Positions 18,481 through 26,270 of a stretch of DNA of 64,000 bases are shown here, in pieces (positions within the stretch are counted from its first letter, which is position 1; each line of letters opens with the position of its first letter). The position numbers were made by a program, and so were the translations under genes. Source of the DNA: Microbulbifer litoralis (GTDB lineage: Bacteria > Pseudomonadota > Gammaproteobacteria > Pseudomonadales > Cellvibrionaceae). The DNA lies in the NCBI RefSeq assembly GCF_023634065.1, contig NZ_JALKCV010000001.1, forward strand, positions 310,001 through 374,000, given 5' to 3'. Below the pieces are notes generated by a model. The model had not been told where the DNA came from and did no database searches. It worked only from the letters and a program-made list of their open reading frames with translations.

Positions 18481-18647
18481 GTAGAAAAACTCGAGTAATT
18501 CTGGAGCATGTTAATTTCTCGTGCGGAGAGCGCCCTGAAATGCTTTTCGTCATGGAGAACAGGTGCAGAATTCACGTAGAAGCGCGATTTTGATTAAAAT
18601 ATGAACAGCAAGGAGGGGCTGGAGCTTTTCTACAGCCTCGTTAGATG
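18472..18647 (+). other. Gene-less cassette or long attC with 17-bp inverted repeat
   Basis: Between core GTTCAGGC (18472) and core GTTAGATG (18640) there is no open frame. AGGCTGTAGAAAAACTC (18476-18492) and GAGCTTTTCTACAGCCT (18622-18638) are inverted repeats with one mismatch, so the whole stretch can fold into one large hairpin. It is either an ORF-less cassette or an extended attC. Confidence 0.55.
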
Positions 18648-19397
18648 AAATCAAACCAAACCATGTACTGGACTGATGAAAAGAAAGAAGTAGCAAAGGC
18701 TTTCGCCATAGCTCCAGCAATTCCGATAGGTATTGCGAGCCTACTAGCGCTGCCTGCAGGGATATTCGTCTTCATCATTGGAGCGCCTGTCGCCTATGCT
18801 TGTGCTGCCATCATTGGTATTCCCCTTTACCTTATTCTAAATAAATTTAGAATCTACGGCTGGCCATATTTTGCTCTGGGCGGCGCCTTATGTGCCACTC
18901 CAGGAGTTTTGCTGTTTACGAAGCACAACGTGCCTATAGTTTATAGCCTTCAATCGATTAGCAGTTTTACTCTTATTGGTGCCGTAGGTGGCTTCGCTTT
19001 TTGGTGGCTTTATCCTAGAAAAAAATGCAATGAAAGCAGCGTTACCAATCTGACAGGGATATTTTTATTGGCTGTGATCGGTAGTTTTTTGACCTATGTT
19101 TACATGCTTGGCGAGTTCCACTATATCGATGGGAAAACTCTGTCAGTTAAACACCCTTTTGTAAGCCAATCCGATATAGTAGTTAATATCGAAGCTGATG
19201 GACAAATTGTAGAGGCTCGGATACCAAAGGGAGTGCCCTATCGAAAAAATTGTAAAATAGGTGTGGTTGTCTGGCGCGAATTTTTTAGCCATAAGAAAGT
19301 GTACTCATTAAGCCACTATCCTGACTATCCGCAGGCACATCACTACCAGTGGTTAACGAAAGAGGCTCAAAATGGCATTAGTAAGTCATGCAACTAA
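18645..19397 (+). CDS. Hypothetical multi-pass membrane protein (cassette)
   Basis: A 250-residue protein with about five hydrophobic helices in the first 165 residues (for example AIAPAIPIGIASLLALPAG, GAPVAYACAAIIGIPLYLIL, YFALGGALCATPGVLLF, and one near GIFLLAVIGSFLTYVYML) and a C-terminal soluble domain of about 80 residues containing WREFFSHKKVYSLSHYPDYP. No family is recognised. The ATG overlaps the attC core (GTTAGATG), leaving no leader, and the cassette closes with CATCTAAC (19401), the exact complement of its opening. Translation must rely on a ribosome-binding site upstream of the junction (AAGGAGGGG at 18610-18618 is rather far away). Confidence 0.8.
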   Translation: MKSNQTMYWTDEKKEVAKAFAIAPAIPIGIASLLALPAGIFVFIIGAPVAYACAAIIGIPLYLILNKFRIYGWPYFALGGALCATPGVLLFTKHNVPIVYSLQSISSFTLIGAVGGFAFWWLYPRKKCNESSVTNLTGIFLLAVIGSFLTYVYMLGEFHYIDGKTLSVKHPFVSQSDIVVNIEADGQIVEARIPKGVPYRKNCKIGVVVWREFFSHKKVYSLSHYPDYPQAHHYQWLTKEAQNGISKSCN

Positions 19398-19400
19398 TAT

Positions 19401-19448
19401 CATCTAACAAACAGCGGCAGAGCGACAGCCAACGCTAAGCGTTAAATT
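19401..19448 (+). other. attC recombination site
   Basis: CATCTAAC to GCGTTAAATT, about 48 bp. CATCTAAC complements GTTAGATG at the start of the membrane-protein cassette, and GTTAAATTAT complements ATAATTTAAC at the end of the next cassette. The 30-odd central bases are the same as in the attC at 18431-18480, showing that the two sites share recent ancestry. Confidence 0.88.
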
Positions 19449-19868
19449 ATGATGCCGAGATTCGTACTTATCGCTAGTATTTTTATGCTCTCTGGCTGTG
19501 CAACCAGAGTAACTTGGGATGGATTAACTCCCTCAAAGAGCTACCAAATTATTTTTAAAAATCAAGACGCAGATCCCGTTTCTGGAGTAAGTGCCAGTTG
19601 TAACGGAAATGGAATATGGCCAAGTGATAAAATTGCCCAAGAAATAAATGAAGCCCATGAAAAATCTGACTCAAGTGGATTACTAAAGTTATCGCATAGT
19701 GGGTACGAGGTGGGCGGGACCTATAAAAAACTCGGGCCATTTACCTGGGGAGGTAGCGAGCAATGGAAGGTGTATTGCACATTCATACATCGTGGTTCAA
19801 TTATCGAGTCCGGTAAATTGGCTAAGTTCAATCAGCCAGTGGAAATCACAGTGCCAAAAATAATTTAA
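19449..19868 (+). CDS. Hypothetical lipoprotein (cassette)
   Basis: A 139-residue secreted protein with a clear lipoprotein signal: MMPRFVLIASIFMLSGCATR, where LSGC is the lipobox and C17 would be lipidated. The mature part has two further cysteines (SASCNGNGIW and VYCTFI) that could form a disulfide. No family is recognised. The start codon lies 8 bp inside the cassette, directly after the GTTAAATT core, and the stop codon overlaps the 3' core ATAATTTAAC. The cassette's attC to the right is interrupted by an IS630-family element. Confidence 0.82.
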   Translation: MMPRFVLIASIFMLSGCATRVTWDGLTPSKSYQIIFKNQDADPVSGVSASCNGNGIWPSDKIAQEINEAHEKSDSSGLLKLSHSGYEVGGTYKKLGPFTWGGSEQWKVYCTFIHRGSIIESGKLAKFNQPVEITVPKII

Positions 19869-19939
19869 CGAAATAAGGATAGATCACACGCGAAAGACGC
19901 ACATTGGATAGCCTACGCTACGCTTCGGCTGCCGGTTAC
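19860..19939 (+). other. attC left part, interrupted by IS630 insertion
   Basis: Begins with ATAATTTAAC, complementary to GTTAAATTAT at 19441, and continues through GACGCACATTGGATAGCC and GGCTGCCGGTTAC up to the insertion sequence. The right part of the site (about 21086-21100, GTGTTACAAG) lies beyond the element. Confidence 0.65.
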
Positions 19940-21087
19940 TAGTGGTCCATGCGGAAAATAGTGTAACTTATGGGCAAGTGAGCGTATCATCTATTTATGC
20001 GCACACCAAAACCTTTTCAAATTTCCAGCGAAACCACGGACGCCCTGAATGAACTATGCCGTTCGACGACTCTGCCGCATGGGCAGATTATGCGGGCGAA
20101 GATTATTCTGCAGCTCAGCGAAGGCATGACTCCCACTGAAGTCGCCGAAGCGCAACGAACTTCGCCCAAGACAGTTCACCGTTGGCGAAATCGGTTTGAG
20201 GAGGAAGGTCTTAATGGGTTACTTGAGCGTCCTCGTAGCGGCCGACCAACTGTACTCGATAAAGAGGTCGTAGATCGGGTACTGTACCTGACAACAAAAC
20301 GTATTCCTGAAGAAGCTACACATTGGAGCGTTGAGTTGATGGCCAAATACGCGGAAATAACACCTTGGCAAGTTCGGCAGATCTGGGCAGCCGCAGATTT
20401 ACGTCCACACCGATTAAAAACGTTCAAGATCAGCAATGATCCAGAGTTCTCTGATAAGGTCGTAGACATCGTGGGTTTGTATATGAATCCACCAGAAAAC
20501 GCCATTATTCTAAGTGTTGATGAAAAAACACAGATTCAAGCTTTGGATCGAACGCAACCAGGTCTCCCGCTCAATCCAAGCCGAATTGGCAGCCGGACGC
20601 ACGATTATAAAAGGCACGGAACGGCCAGTTTGTACGCAGCTTTTAATACTTTGACGGGCAAAGTGATTGGGAAAGTGGCAGCGCGGACGAACAGCAAGGA
20701 ATTCTTATCCTTCTTGAAGTTGATTGATCGACGTACAAATTCGGATAAGGATCTCCACATCATTTTGGACAATCTCAGCGCGCACAAAACAAAAGAAATT
20801 CGGGAATGGGTCGATACTCATCCTCGCATCCATTTACACTTCACTCCAACCAGCTCTTCTTGCCTGAATGCTGTGGAGGGCTGGTTTTCTCAATTGGAGC
20901 GTCGAGCATTGTATCGTGGAGTATTCACCAGTGTTTCAGACTTAAAGGTGAAGCTGGAGAACTTTATCAAAGCCCATAACGCGGAGAGCGCAAAGCCGTT
21001 CAAATGGACAAAGCCCGCCAGCCAAATTTTGGCTTCGGTCGAACGCGCAAAACAATCGTTACAGAATTAACCGCATGGCCCACTAGA
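19938..21087 (+). mobile_element. IS630-family insertion sequence
   Basis: About 1.15 kb with 16-bp terminal inverted repeats: CTAGTGGTCCATGCGG at 19938 and CCGCATGGCCCACTAG at 21071-21086, one mismatch apart. The TA dinucleotides at the outer ends are the typical duplicated IS630/Tc1 target. It carries one intact transposase gene and has landed in the attC of the lipoprotein cassette. The same terminal repeat bounds a small non-autonomous element at 53406-53568. Confidence 0.88.
19997..21070 (+). CDS. IS630-family transposase
   Basis: A 357-residue DDE transposase. The N-terminal DNA-binding part has a helix-turn-helix (MTPTEVAEAQRTSPKTVHRW, about residues 39-58) followed by the linker RPRSGRPTVLD. 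The catalytic triad is visible as D in LSVDEKTQIQAL (about residue 175), D in HIILDNLSAHKT (about residue 257) and E in LNAVEGWFSQLERRAL (about residue 293), as in IS630/Tc1-mariner enzymes that insert at TA. The frame is complete with no disruption, so the element may be active. It is transcribed in the same direction as the cassettes. Confidence 0.93.
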   Translation: MRTPKPFQISSETTDALNELCRSTTLPHGQIMRAKIILQLSEGMTPTEVAEAQRTSPKTVHRWRNRFEEEGLNGLLERPRSGRPTVLDKEVVDRVLYLTTKRIPEEATHWSVELMAKYAEITPWQVRQIWAAADLRPHRLKTFKISNDPEFSDKVVDIVGLYMNPPENAIILSVDEKTQIQALDRTQPGLPLNPSRIGSRTHDYKRHGTASLYAAFNTLTGKVIGKVAARTNSKEFLSFLKLIDRRTNSDKDLHIILDNLSAHKTKEIREWVDTHPRIHLHFTPTSSSCLNAVEGWFSQLERRALYRGVFTSVSDLKVKLENFIKAHNAESAKPFKWTKPASQILASVERAKQSLQN

Positions 21088-21236
21088 GTGTTACAAGCCG
21101 CATACAAGGAGATTTAAATTTTCCTACTGACATTAAAAAAGCAGCAGTTGCGTTAATTGTTTCATGCTTCTCGACGCTAACTGCTGTCTATTTTGATGGA
21201 ATAGAATTTGAAGAGGCGGGCTTTGGAGACCCATTT

Positions 21237-21455
21237 ATGCTCGGAATTAACGCAGTTTGGGTTCTAGCTATAGCCTGGATAATTTGGGATTTGCTTAAGG
21301 GGAAAAACATAAGAGTTACATTTTTTGTGATTGGCGCCATTATGCTGGCATCATTGTTTTGGGATCTTGTCGAGTTCGGCTTTGGTATTTCTCAAATATT
21401 CTATGCAGTGGAAATTATTATGTTTTCATTGGCTTATTTCTTGATCAGCACATGA
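21237..21455 (+). CDS. Hypothetical small membrane protein (cassette), start uncertain
   Basis: The frame encodes at least three hydrophobic helices. From the first ATG at 21237 the product is 72 residues (NAVWVLAIAWIIWDLLKG, then two more helices), but the frame stays open upstream and would add a convincing extra helix (KKAAVALIVSCFSTLTAVYF at about 21135-21194). An AAGGAG site at 21106-21111 sits just before that extension, yet no ATG, GTG or TTG follows it in frame, so the original start may have been lost by mutation. The cassette opens with GTTACAAG beside the IS630 right end. No family is recognised. Confidence 0.6.
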   Translation: MLGINAVWVLAIAWIIWDLLKGKNIRVTFFVIGAIMLASLFWDLVEFGFGISQIFYAVEIIMFSLAYFLIST

Positions 21456-21536
21456 AAGAGCAAAAATTGGTATGTTGCAAAGAGTTTATAAAAAGGCCTG
21501 GCTTCACCGCTCCCACTGGCAACGTTATAGTGCACC

Positions 21537-21836
21537 ATGAATCAGCCAAGTATAATTAAAATCGCAGTTTATGCAGGTATCGGAGCAGTACTTGTTGGAC
21601 TAATTGTATTTATCGTAAATTGGACTGTGTGGGGTGGAGGCATGCCTGGGTATAGATTTTTTCTATTCCCCGGAAACTTGACGCTCATTTACATCTGGCA
21701 TCCTTTGTTTACTGAAGAAATAGATTTCTGGCCAAAACTCGCTATTCACATGCTAGGCCAATTTACTGTAACTTCGCTTTTTGTCACATTAATTGCTACT
21801 GGATTAAGGAGGCTGCCGCTTGCCCCTGCCCTATAA
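21537..21836 (+). CDS. Hypothetical membrane protein, 99 aa (cassette)
   Basis: A 99-residue protein with two or three hydrophobic helices (IKIAVYAGIGAVLVGLIVFI near residues 5-25, and AIHMLGQFTVTSLFVTLIATGL near the C-terminus). No family is recognised. The ATG follows the core GTTATAGTGC (21524) by a few bases, and the stop codon overlaps GCCCTATAAC (21828), which complements the opening core at nine of ten positions. It therefore fills its cassette entirely and has no upstream leader. Confidence 0.7.
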   Translation: MNQPSIIKIAVYAGIGAVLVGLIVFIVNWTVWGGGMPGYRFFLFPGNLTLIYIWHPLFTEEIDFWPKLAIHMLGQFTVTSLFVTLIATGLRRLPLAPAL

Positions 21837-21929
21837 CCAGACCATGTTGACGGACGGCCTACGCAACGCGCTTCTTCTGCCAGTTTCTGCGTCCTCGTTC
21901 TCTGTCGAGTGTGGTCGAGTTAACTAAAG
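21828..21929 (+). other. attC recombination site, long type (~100 bp)
   Basis: Runs from GCCCTATAAC to GTTAACTAAAG. It contains an interior AACGCGCTTCTTCTGCC...GTTTCTGCGTCC segment. The left end complements the opening core of the preceding cassette. The right end opens the last recognisable cassette, whose own 3' core I could not find. Confidence 0.6.
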
Positions 21930-21945
21930 AGATGGGCTTAAAAGC

Positions 21946-22206
21946 ATGATTACTTTCGGATCAGTACGAGAATTATTTGAGCAGCGAGCAACTTCTTGCC
22001 CACATTGTGATCATGTAGTTAAACATAACGAGATTGTCTGCCCAGGATGCGAGACGGTCTACTCAAAGGAAGAAAGAGCATTTATTGAGAGTCAAGCTAA
22101 TCGTACATTCAAATTTGGTATAGCTATTGGTTTGGTATTTATTCCTATATTTTTAGCAGCATTTATCTTCGCTTTCGTTATCTTAAATAATTTGGATTAT
22201 TTATGA
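21946..22206 (+). CDS. Zinc-ribbon membrane protein, 86 aa (cassette)
   Basis: An 86-residue protein with a four-cysteine zinc ribbon (CPHCDHVVKHNEIVCPGC, about residues 18-36) and one C-terminal transmembrane helix (FGIAIGLVFIPIFLAAFIFAFVIL). Such zinc-ribbon plus helix proteins are common but functionally unassigned. It overlaps the next gene by 4 bp (ATGA), so the two are translationally coupled and the unit is a two-gene cassette, which is less usual for integrons. Confidence 0.75.
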   Translation: MITFGSVRELFEQRATSCPHCDHVVKHNEIVCPGCETVYSKEERAFIESQANRTFKFGIAIGLVFIPIFLAAFIFAFVILNNLDYL

Positions 22207-22637
22207 AGAATCTGAATATTTTTATCATTCTTCTGACATTTAGTATTTCTTCAAGTGTTGGAGCAGGAACTACTTCCTCAATCGACATCGAAAAGGCAGT
22301 AAAATCTGTAAATAAAGCACAAAACAGAGCAATGCTTGCCACTGCATCTATCAATGACCTGGATACATTGTTTGATATGTATACGGATGATTTTGTTTAT
22401 GTGCATAAAATTTATGGCGGCACCTACACAAGAGAAGAACTTTATGACAATGCCGCTAAGTATATTACCACCAAACATTACAAGCTGACTGAAGGCAGAT
22501 ATAAAGTACTTAGGATTTTACCAGGGTCAGACGCTGCAGCGGTAGAAAGGCTAGAGGTTGCCAGCGGAAATATTCACCTATCAGTTTTTGAGTTTGAAGG
22601 CGATAAGGTTTCAAAAATCATTGAATACTGGGAATGA
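22203..22637 (+). CDS. Secreted NTF2-like (DUF4440/SnoaL-type) protein
   Basis: A 144-residue protein with a signal peptide (MKNLNIFIILLTFSISSSVGAG, cleavage near residue 22) and an NTF2-like fold: AMLATASINDLDTLFDMYTDDFVYVH followed by YTREELYDNA and paired C-terminal strands ending KIIEYWE. DUF4440/SnoaL-like proteins form cone-shaped pockets; a few act as isomerases or cyclases but most secreted ones are uncharacterised. It is coupled to the zinc-ribbon gene by the ATGA overlap. It is the last gene of the AT-rich cassette island; no closing attC is evident after it. Confidence 0.75.
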   Translation: MKNLNIFIILLTFSISSSVGAGTTSSIDIEKAVKSVNKAQNRAMLATASINDLDTLFDMYTDDFVYVHKIYGGTYTREELYDNAAKYITTKHYKLTEGRYKVLRILPGSDAAAVERLEVASGNIHLSVFEFEGDKVSKIIEYWE

Positions 22638-22860
22638 TAATTTTCTGCTTCCGTCATTGATATCACTCAAGTAAAAATCACATATTTAGACGGAATTTTT
22701 CGACGGTTCCGAGAAAATCGGGATGTTCATCAACATCAACTGACGCAAACAACCGCATCATGCCACAGACTCTGGCGAATAACGTAAGCCCATGAAGACC
22801 AGAAAAACCAAATATACTACTCCTTATAAACTGTAGATGTAAAAAACGGGAGCAAAACTG

Positions 22861-23476
22861 ATGAGCAACACGGCAACCCACGACCCATCGAACGGCTACG
22901 ATGCCGCCGCCGCAGAGTTCATGCGCCACCGTGAGCAGTCGAGCGTCGGTACCGCGACGGTTCGGATATGGGCCCGTGCCCTCCCCAAAAATGGTACCGT
23001 TCTGGATCTCGGCTGTGGATCGGGAGTGCCGATCTCAACGGTATTATCCGAGGAGGGGCTTGCCGTGTATGGCATAGACGCTTCGGAAAGTCTCATTGCC
23101 GCATTTCGCCGCCACTTACCCCATGCACAGGTTGCCTGTGAGGCTATCGAGGACTCGCGCTTCTTCGACGTTCGATGGCGTGATCGCGATAGGCGTGATG
23201 TTTCTATTGCCTGCGAAAGTACAACGGGACCTCATTTTCAAGGCCGCCGCGGCATTGAACCCGGGCGGCCGGTTTCTGTTCACCTCCCCGGCACAGACAT
23301 GTGTATGGGCAGACGTGTTGACGGGCAGAAGATCACACTCCCTGGGAGCCGAGGAGTACAGAGCCGCATTGTCGGATGCCGGGCTCTCACAGGTTGACGA
23401 GTACCGGGATGAAGGCGGGAACCACTACTACGATACCCACCTTTCACCTTCCCCGGGCGCAATGCAGCAGCAGTGA
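22861..23476 (+). pseudogene. Class I SAM-dependent methyltransferase, frameshifted
   Basis: Two overlapping frames together encode one methyltransferase. The first frame (22861 to about 23165) has the SAM motif TVLDLGCGSGVPIS and YGIDASESLIAAF. The second frame (about 23165-23476) continues with FDGVIAIGVMFLLP and LNPGGRFLFTSP, the later methyltransferase motifs, ending at TGA 23476. The switch occurs at TTCGACGTTCGATGGCG, where a near-duplicated TTCGACG/TTCGATG suggests a 7-bp duplication (or any +1 change) shifted the frame. The substrate is unknown. If the frame is not restored in vivo the gene is inactive; a sequencing error is the alternative. Confidence 0.75.
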
Positions 23477-23684
23477 ACGAAGATCACAGTCGATACTCCA
23501 GTCACGAGGTGACTTCCCGGCAGCGGAACCCAGGCTGGGACCTGGCGATCGTCGAGCCTGGCGTGGATCACCATTCCACAAACGAGCGCGCCCCCTCCCG
23601 CCCCTTTTTCACCCATTGCCACGACGACACTAAAAAGTCGCGTATTTCCCCTAGAAGTCTCCGTTAACCTCAGGCACACTTAGC

Positions 23685-23710
23685 TGAAAATGTAAACGTT
23701 TACATTTTCA
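23685..23710. promoter_or_regulatory. LacI-family operator upstream of the xylose operon
   Basis: A perfect 26-bp palindrome centred on AAACGTTT with inner arms TGTAAACGTTTACA, the classic LacI/GalR-type operator with a central CG. It lies 51 bp upstream of the transaldolase start, so a LacI-family repressor (XylR-like) most likely binds here. The regulator gene is not in the window. Confidence 0.85.
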
Positions 23711-23760
23711 GTCCAACAGCGGCAGATGTACCGCCAGACCGACCTCGGCAGGGAACAACA

Positions 23761-24732
23761 ATGGATAAACTCAGCCAGCTCAGAACCATGACCGATGTAG
23801 TGGCCGATACCGGCGATATCGCCGCGATCCGCCGCTATCGCCCCATCGACGCCACCACCAACCCCTCGTTGCTGCTGAAGGCAGCGGCGCTGGAGGAGTA
23901 TCGCCCGCTGGTGGCGTCTGCACAGGCCTGGGCCGCACGCCAGCCCGGCGACGGCAACACACGGATGGCGCTCTGTTGCGACCACCTGGCGGTGGCAATC
24001 GGCAGTGAAATACTGCAGATCATCGACGGCCGTATCTCCACGGAAGTAGACGCGCGCCTGTCCTTCGACACCGGGGCCACCGTGGCGCGGGCGCGGCGGT
24101 TGATCGGGCTCTACGGGCAGCAGGGGGTGTCGACGGAGCGGGTGCTGATCAAGATCGCCGCCACCTGGGAGGGCATTCGCGCGGCGGAAATCCTCGAGCG
24201 CGATGGCATTCACTGTAACCTGACACTGCTGTTCAGTTTCGCCCAGGCGCGCGCCTGTGCCGACGCCGGCGTCACGCTGATCTCACCGTTTGTCGGCCGC
24301 ATACTCGACTGGCACCTGAAGAACGGCGACCGCGACCACTACGCCCCGGCGGAAGATCCGGGTGTGCAGTCGGTGCGCCGCATCTACCACTACTACAAGG
24401 AGCATGGCTACGACACCACGGTCATGGGGGCCAGCTTCCGCAACTGCGGCCAGATCGAGGCGCTGGCGGGCTGCGACAGCCTCACCATCAGCCCACAGCT
24501 GCTGGGTGAACTGGCGGAGGATTCCGGCTCCCTGCCCCGCGCCCTGACACCGGGCGGGGCGAGCGCCCCGGCCGAGGCCGGGCTCGGCGAGAGCGATTTC
24601 CGCCTCGAGCACAACGGCGACGCCATGGCCCACGAGAAGCTCGGTGAAGGTATCCGCAAGTTCGTGCAGGACCAACGGGCATTGGAGGAACAGCTGTCGG
24701 CCGGCGCACCGGTGCGGGAGGCGGCATCATGA
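23761..24732 (+). CDS. tal: Transaldolase
   Basis: A 323-residue enzyme of the TalB type. It transfers a dihydroxyacetone unit between sugar phosphates in the non-oxidative pentose phosphate pathway in the cytosol. Visible signatures are [13 protein letters not shown] near residue 31, the Schiff-base lysine in [12 protein letters not shown] (about residue 133), [15 protein letters not shown] and [11 protein letters not shown]. It is the first gene of the xylose operon, overlaps xylulokinase by 4 bp (ATGA) and lies just downstream of the LacI-type operator. Its place here fits the need to process xylulose 5-phosphate made by the next two enzymes. Confidence 0.95.
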   Translation: MDKLSQLRTMTDVVADTGDIAAIRRYRPIDATTNPSLLLKAAALEEYRPLVASAQAWAARQPGDGNTRMALCCDHLAVAIGSEILQIIDGRISTEVDARLSFDTGATVARARRLIGLYGQQGVSTERVLIKIAATWEGIRAAEILERDGIHCNLTLLFSFAQARACADAGVTLISPFVGRILDWHLKNGDRDHYAPAEDPGVQSVRRIYHYYKEHGYDTTVMGASFRNCGQIEALAGCDSLTISPQLLGELAEDSGSLPRALTPGGASAPAEAGLGESDFRLEHNGDAMAHEKLGEGIRKFVQDQRALEEQLSAGAPVREAAS

Positions 24733-26249
24733 GTGTATTCCTCGGCATAGACGCCGGCACCCAGAGCGTCAAACTGCTCGCCTTCGACGCGGACCGCGGT
24801 GAGGTGGCCCATGTCAGCAGCACAGCACTGGAACTGGACAGCCGCGCCGATGGCAGCCGCGAGCAGCGCGCCGAGTGGTGGCTTGCGGCGCTGCGGCAGT
24901 GTATGGCGAAACTGCCCGGCGATTTGCGCAAGCGCGTCGCCGGCATCGGCGTATCCGGCCAGCAGCACGGCTTCGTACCGCTCGGTGACGGCGGCCGGGT
25001 ACTGGCGCCGGTCAAGCTCTGGTGCGATACCAGCACCGCGACCGAGTGCGACGAGATCACCGCGCGCTTCGGCGGCGAAGCGCGCTGTGTCGATATGGTC
25101 GGCAACCCGATACTGCCCGGTTACACCGCCTCCAAGATCGCCTGGCTGAAAAAACACAACGCTGAAGCCTACGATGCACTGCGGCATATCCTGCTGCCCC
25201 ACGACTACCTCAACTTCTATCTGACCGGCGAGATTTTCACCGAGTGCGGCGATGCCTCCGGCACCGGCTACCTGAATATTTTCCGGCGTCGGTACGATGC
25301 CGGGATGTTGGGCGCGATAGATCCGGACAGGGACCTGTCGCCACTGCTGCCACCGATCCTCGAAGCCGGCGACAGCGTGCCCCTGGGCGAAGCGGCCAGG
25401 GCCGAATTCGATCTGCCGGCCGGTGTGCGCGTGTCCGTCGGCGGCGGCGACAATATGATGTCGGCGCTGGCCACCGGCTCGGTGGAGCCCGGTGTACTGA
25501 CACTGAGTCTCGGCACCTCCGGCACCCTGTTCGCCCACAGCGACAACGCGGCGCTGGATCCGGGCGGCGAACTGGCCGCTTTCTGTTCCTCCAGCGGCGG
25601 CTGGCTGCCACTGCTGTGCACCATGAACTGCACCCTGTCCACGGATCTGACCCGCGGCTATCTGGGGCGGGACCTGGACGCCTGCGAACAGCTGCTGTCG
25701 GAATCGAAGCCCGGTGCCGACGGCCTGGTCACCCTGCCCTTTTTCAGCGGCGAGCGGGCCCCCAATTTGCCCGATGCCCGCGCCAGCCTGCTGGGCATGA
25801 ACAACGACAACACCACACCCGCCAACCTCTACCGCTCCGCGATGGAGGGGGCCAGTTTTGCACTGCGCCGCGGCCTGGATGCCTTCGCCCGCGCCGGGCA
25901 GCGTTTTTCCGCTGTCCGACTGACCGGTGGTGGCGCCGCCAGCCCCGGCTGGCGGCAGATGATTGCGGATATCTTCGAGCTGCCGGTGCAGCCGCTGCGC
26001 AACAACCAGGGCGCCGCCCTGGGCGCAGCGCTGCAGTCAGTCTGGGCCCTGCAGCGTCATGCAGGCGAGGATATCTCCCTCGCCGACACCATCGCCCGTC
26101 ACCTGGAAATAGACGGCGAGGCCTGCTGTAACCCGGATCCCGACACCGCGGCCGAATACCGCGAACACTACCGCCACTTCATCGACACCCTGCAGCAACT
26201 GCACCCGCAGGTCGGCGAAGCGGTATGCACCGAAAGCGACAACAGATAA
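24729..26249 (+). CDS. xylB: Xylulokinase
   Basis: A 506-residue FGGY-family sugar kinase that phosphorylates D-xylulose to xylulose 5-phosphate using ATP. The N-terminus [17 protein letters not shown] holds the first phosphate loop, [12 protein letters not shown] the substrate region, [14 protein letters not shown] the catalytic aspartate, and [13 protein letters not shown] the second phosphate loop; [18 protein letters not shown] is the adenosine motif. It sits between transaldolase (4-bp overlap) and xylose isomerase (21-bp gap), forming a clear catabolic operon. Confidence 0.95.
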   Translation: MSVFLGIDAGTQSVKLLAFDADRGEVAHVSSTALELDSRADGSREQRAEWWLAALRQCMAKLPGDLRKRVAGIGVSGQQHGFVPLGDGGRVLAPVKLWCDTSTATECDEITARFGGEARCVDMVGNPILPGYTASKIAWLKKHNAEAYDALRHILLPHDYLNFYLTGEIFTECGDASGTGYLNIFRRRYDAGMLGAIDPDRDLSPLLPPILEAGDSVPLGEAARAEFDLPAGVRVSVGGGDNMMSALATGSVEPGVLTLSLGTSGTLFAHSDNAALDPGGELAAFCSSSGGWLPLLCTMNCTLSTDLTRGYLGRDLDACEQLLSESKPGADGLVTLPFFSGERAPNLPDARASLLGMNNDNTTPANLYRSAMEGASFALRRGLDAFARAGQRFSAVRLTGGGAASPGWRQMIADIFELPVQPLRNNQGAALGAALQSVWALQRHAGEDISLADTIARHLEIDGEACCNPDPDTAAEYREHYRHFIDTLQQLHPQVGEAVCTESDNR

Positions 26250-26270
26250 TAAAACCGAGGAGAAAAGAAG

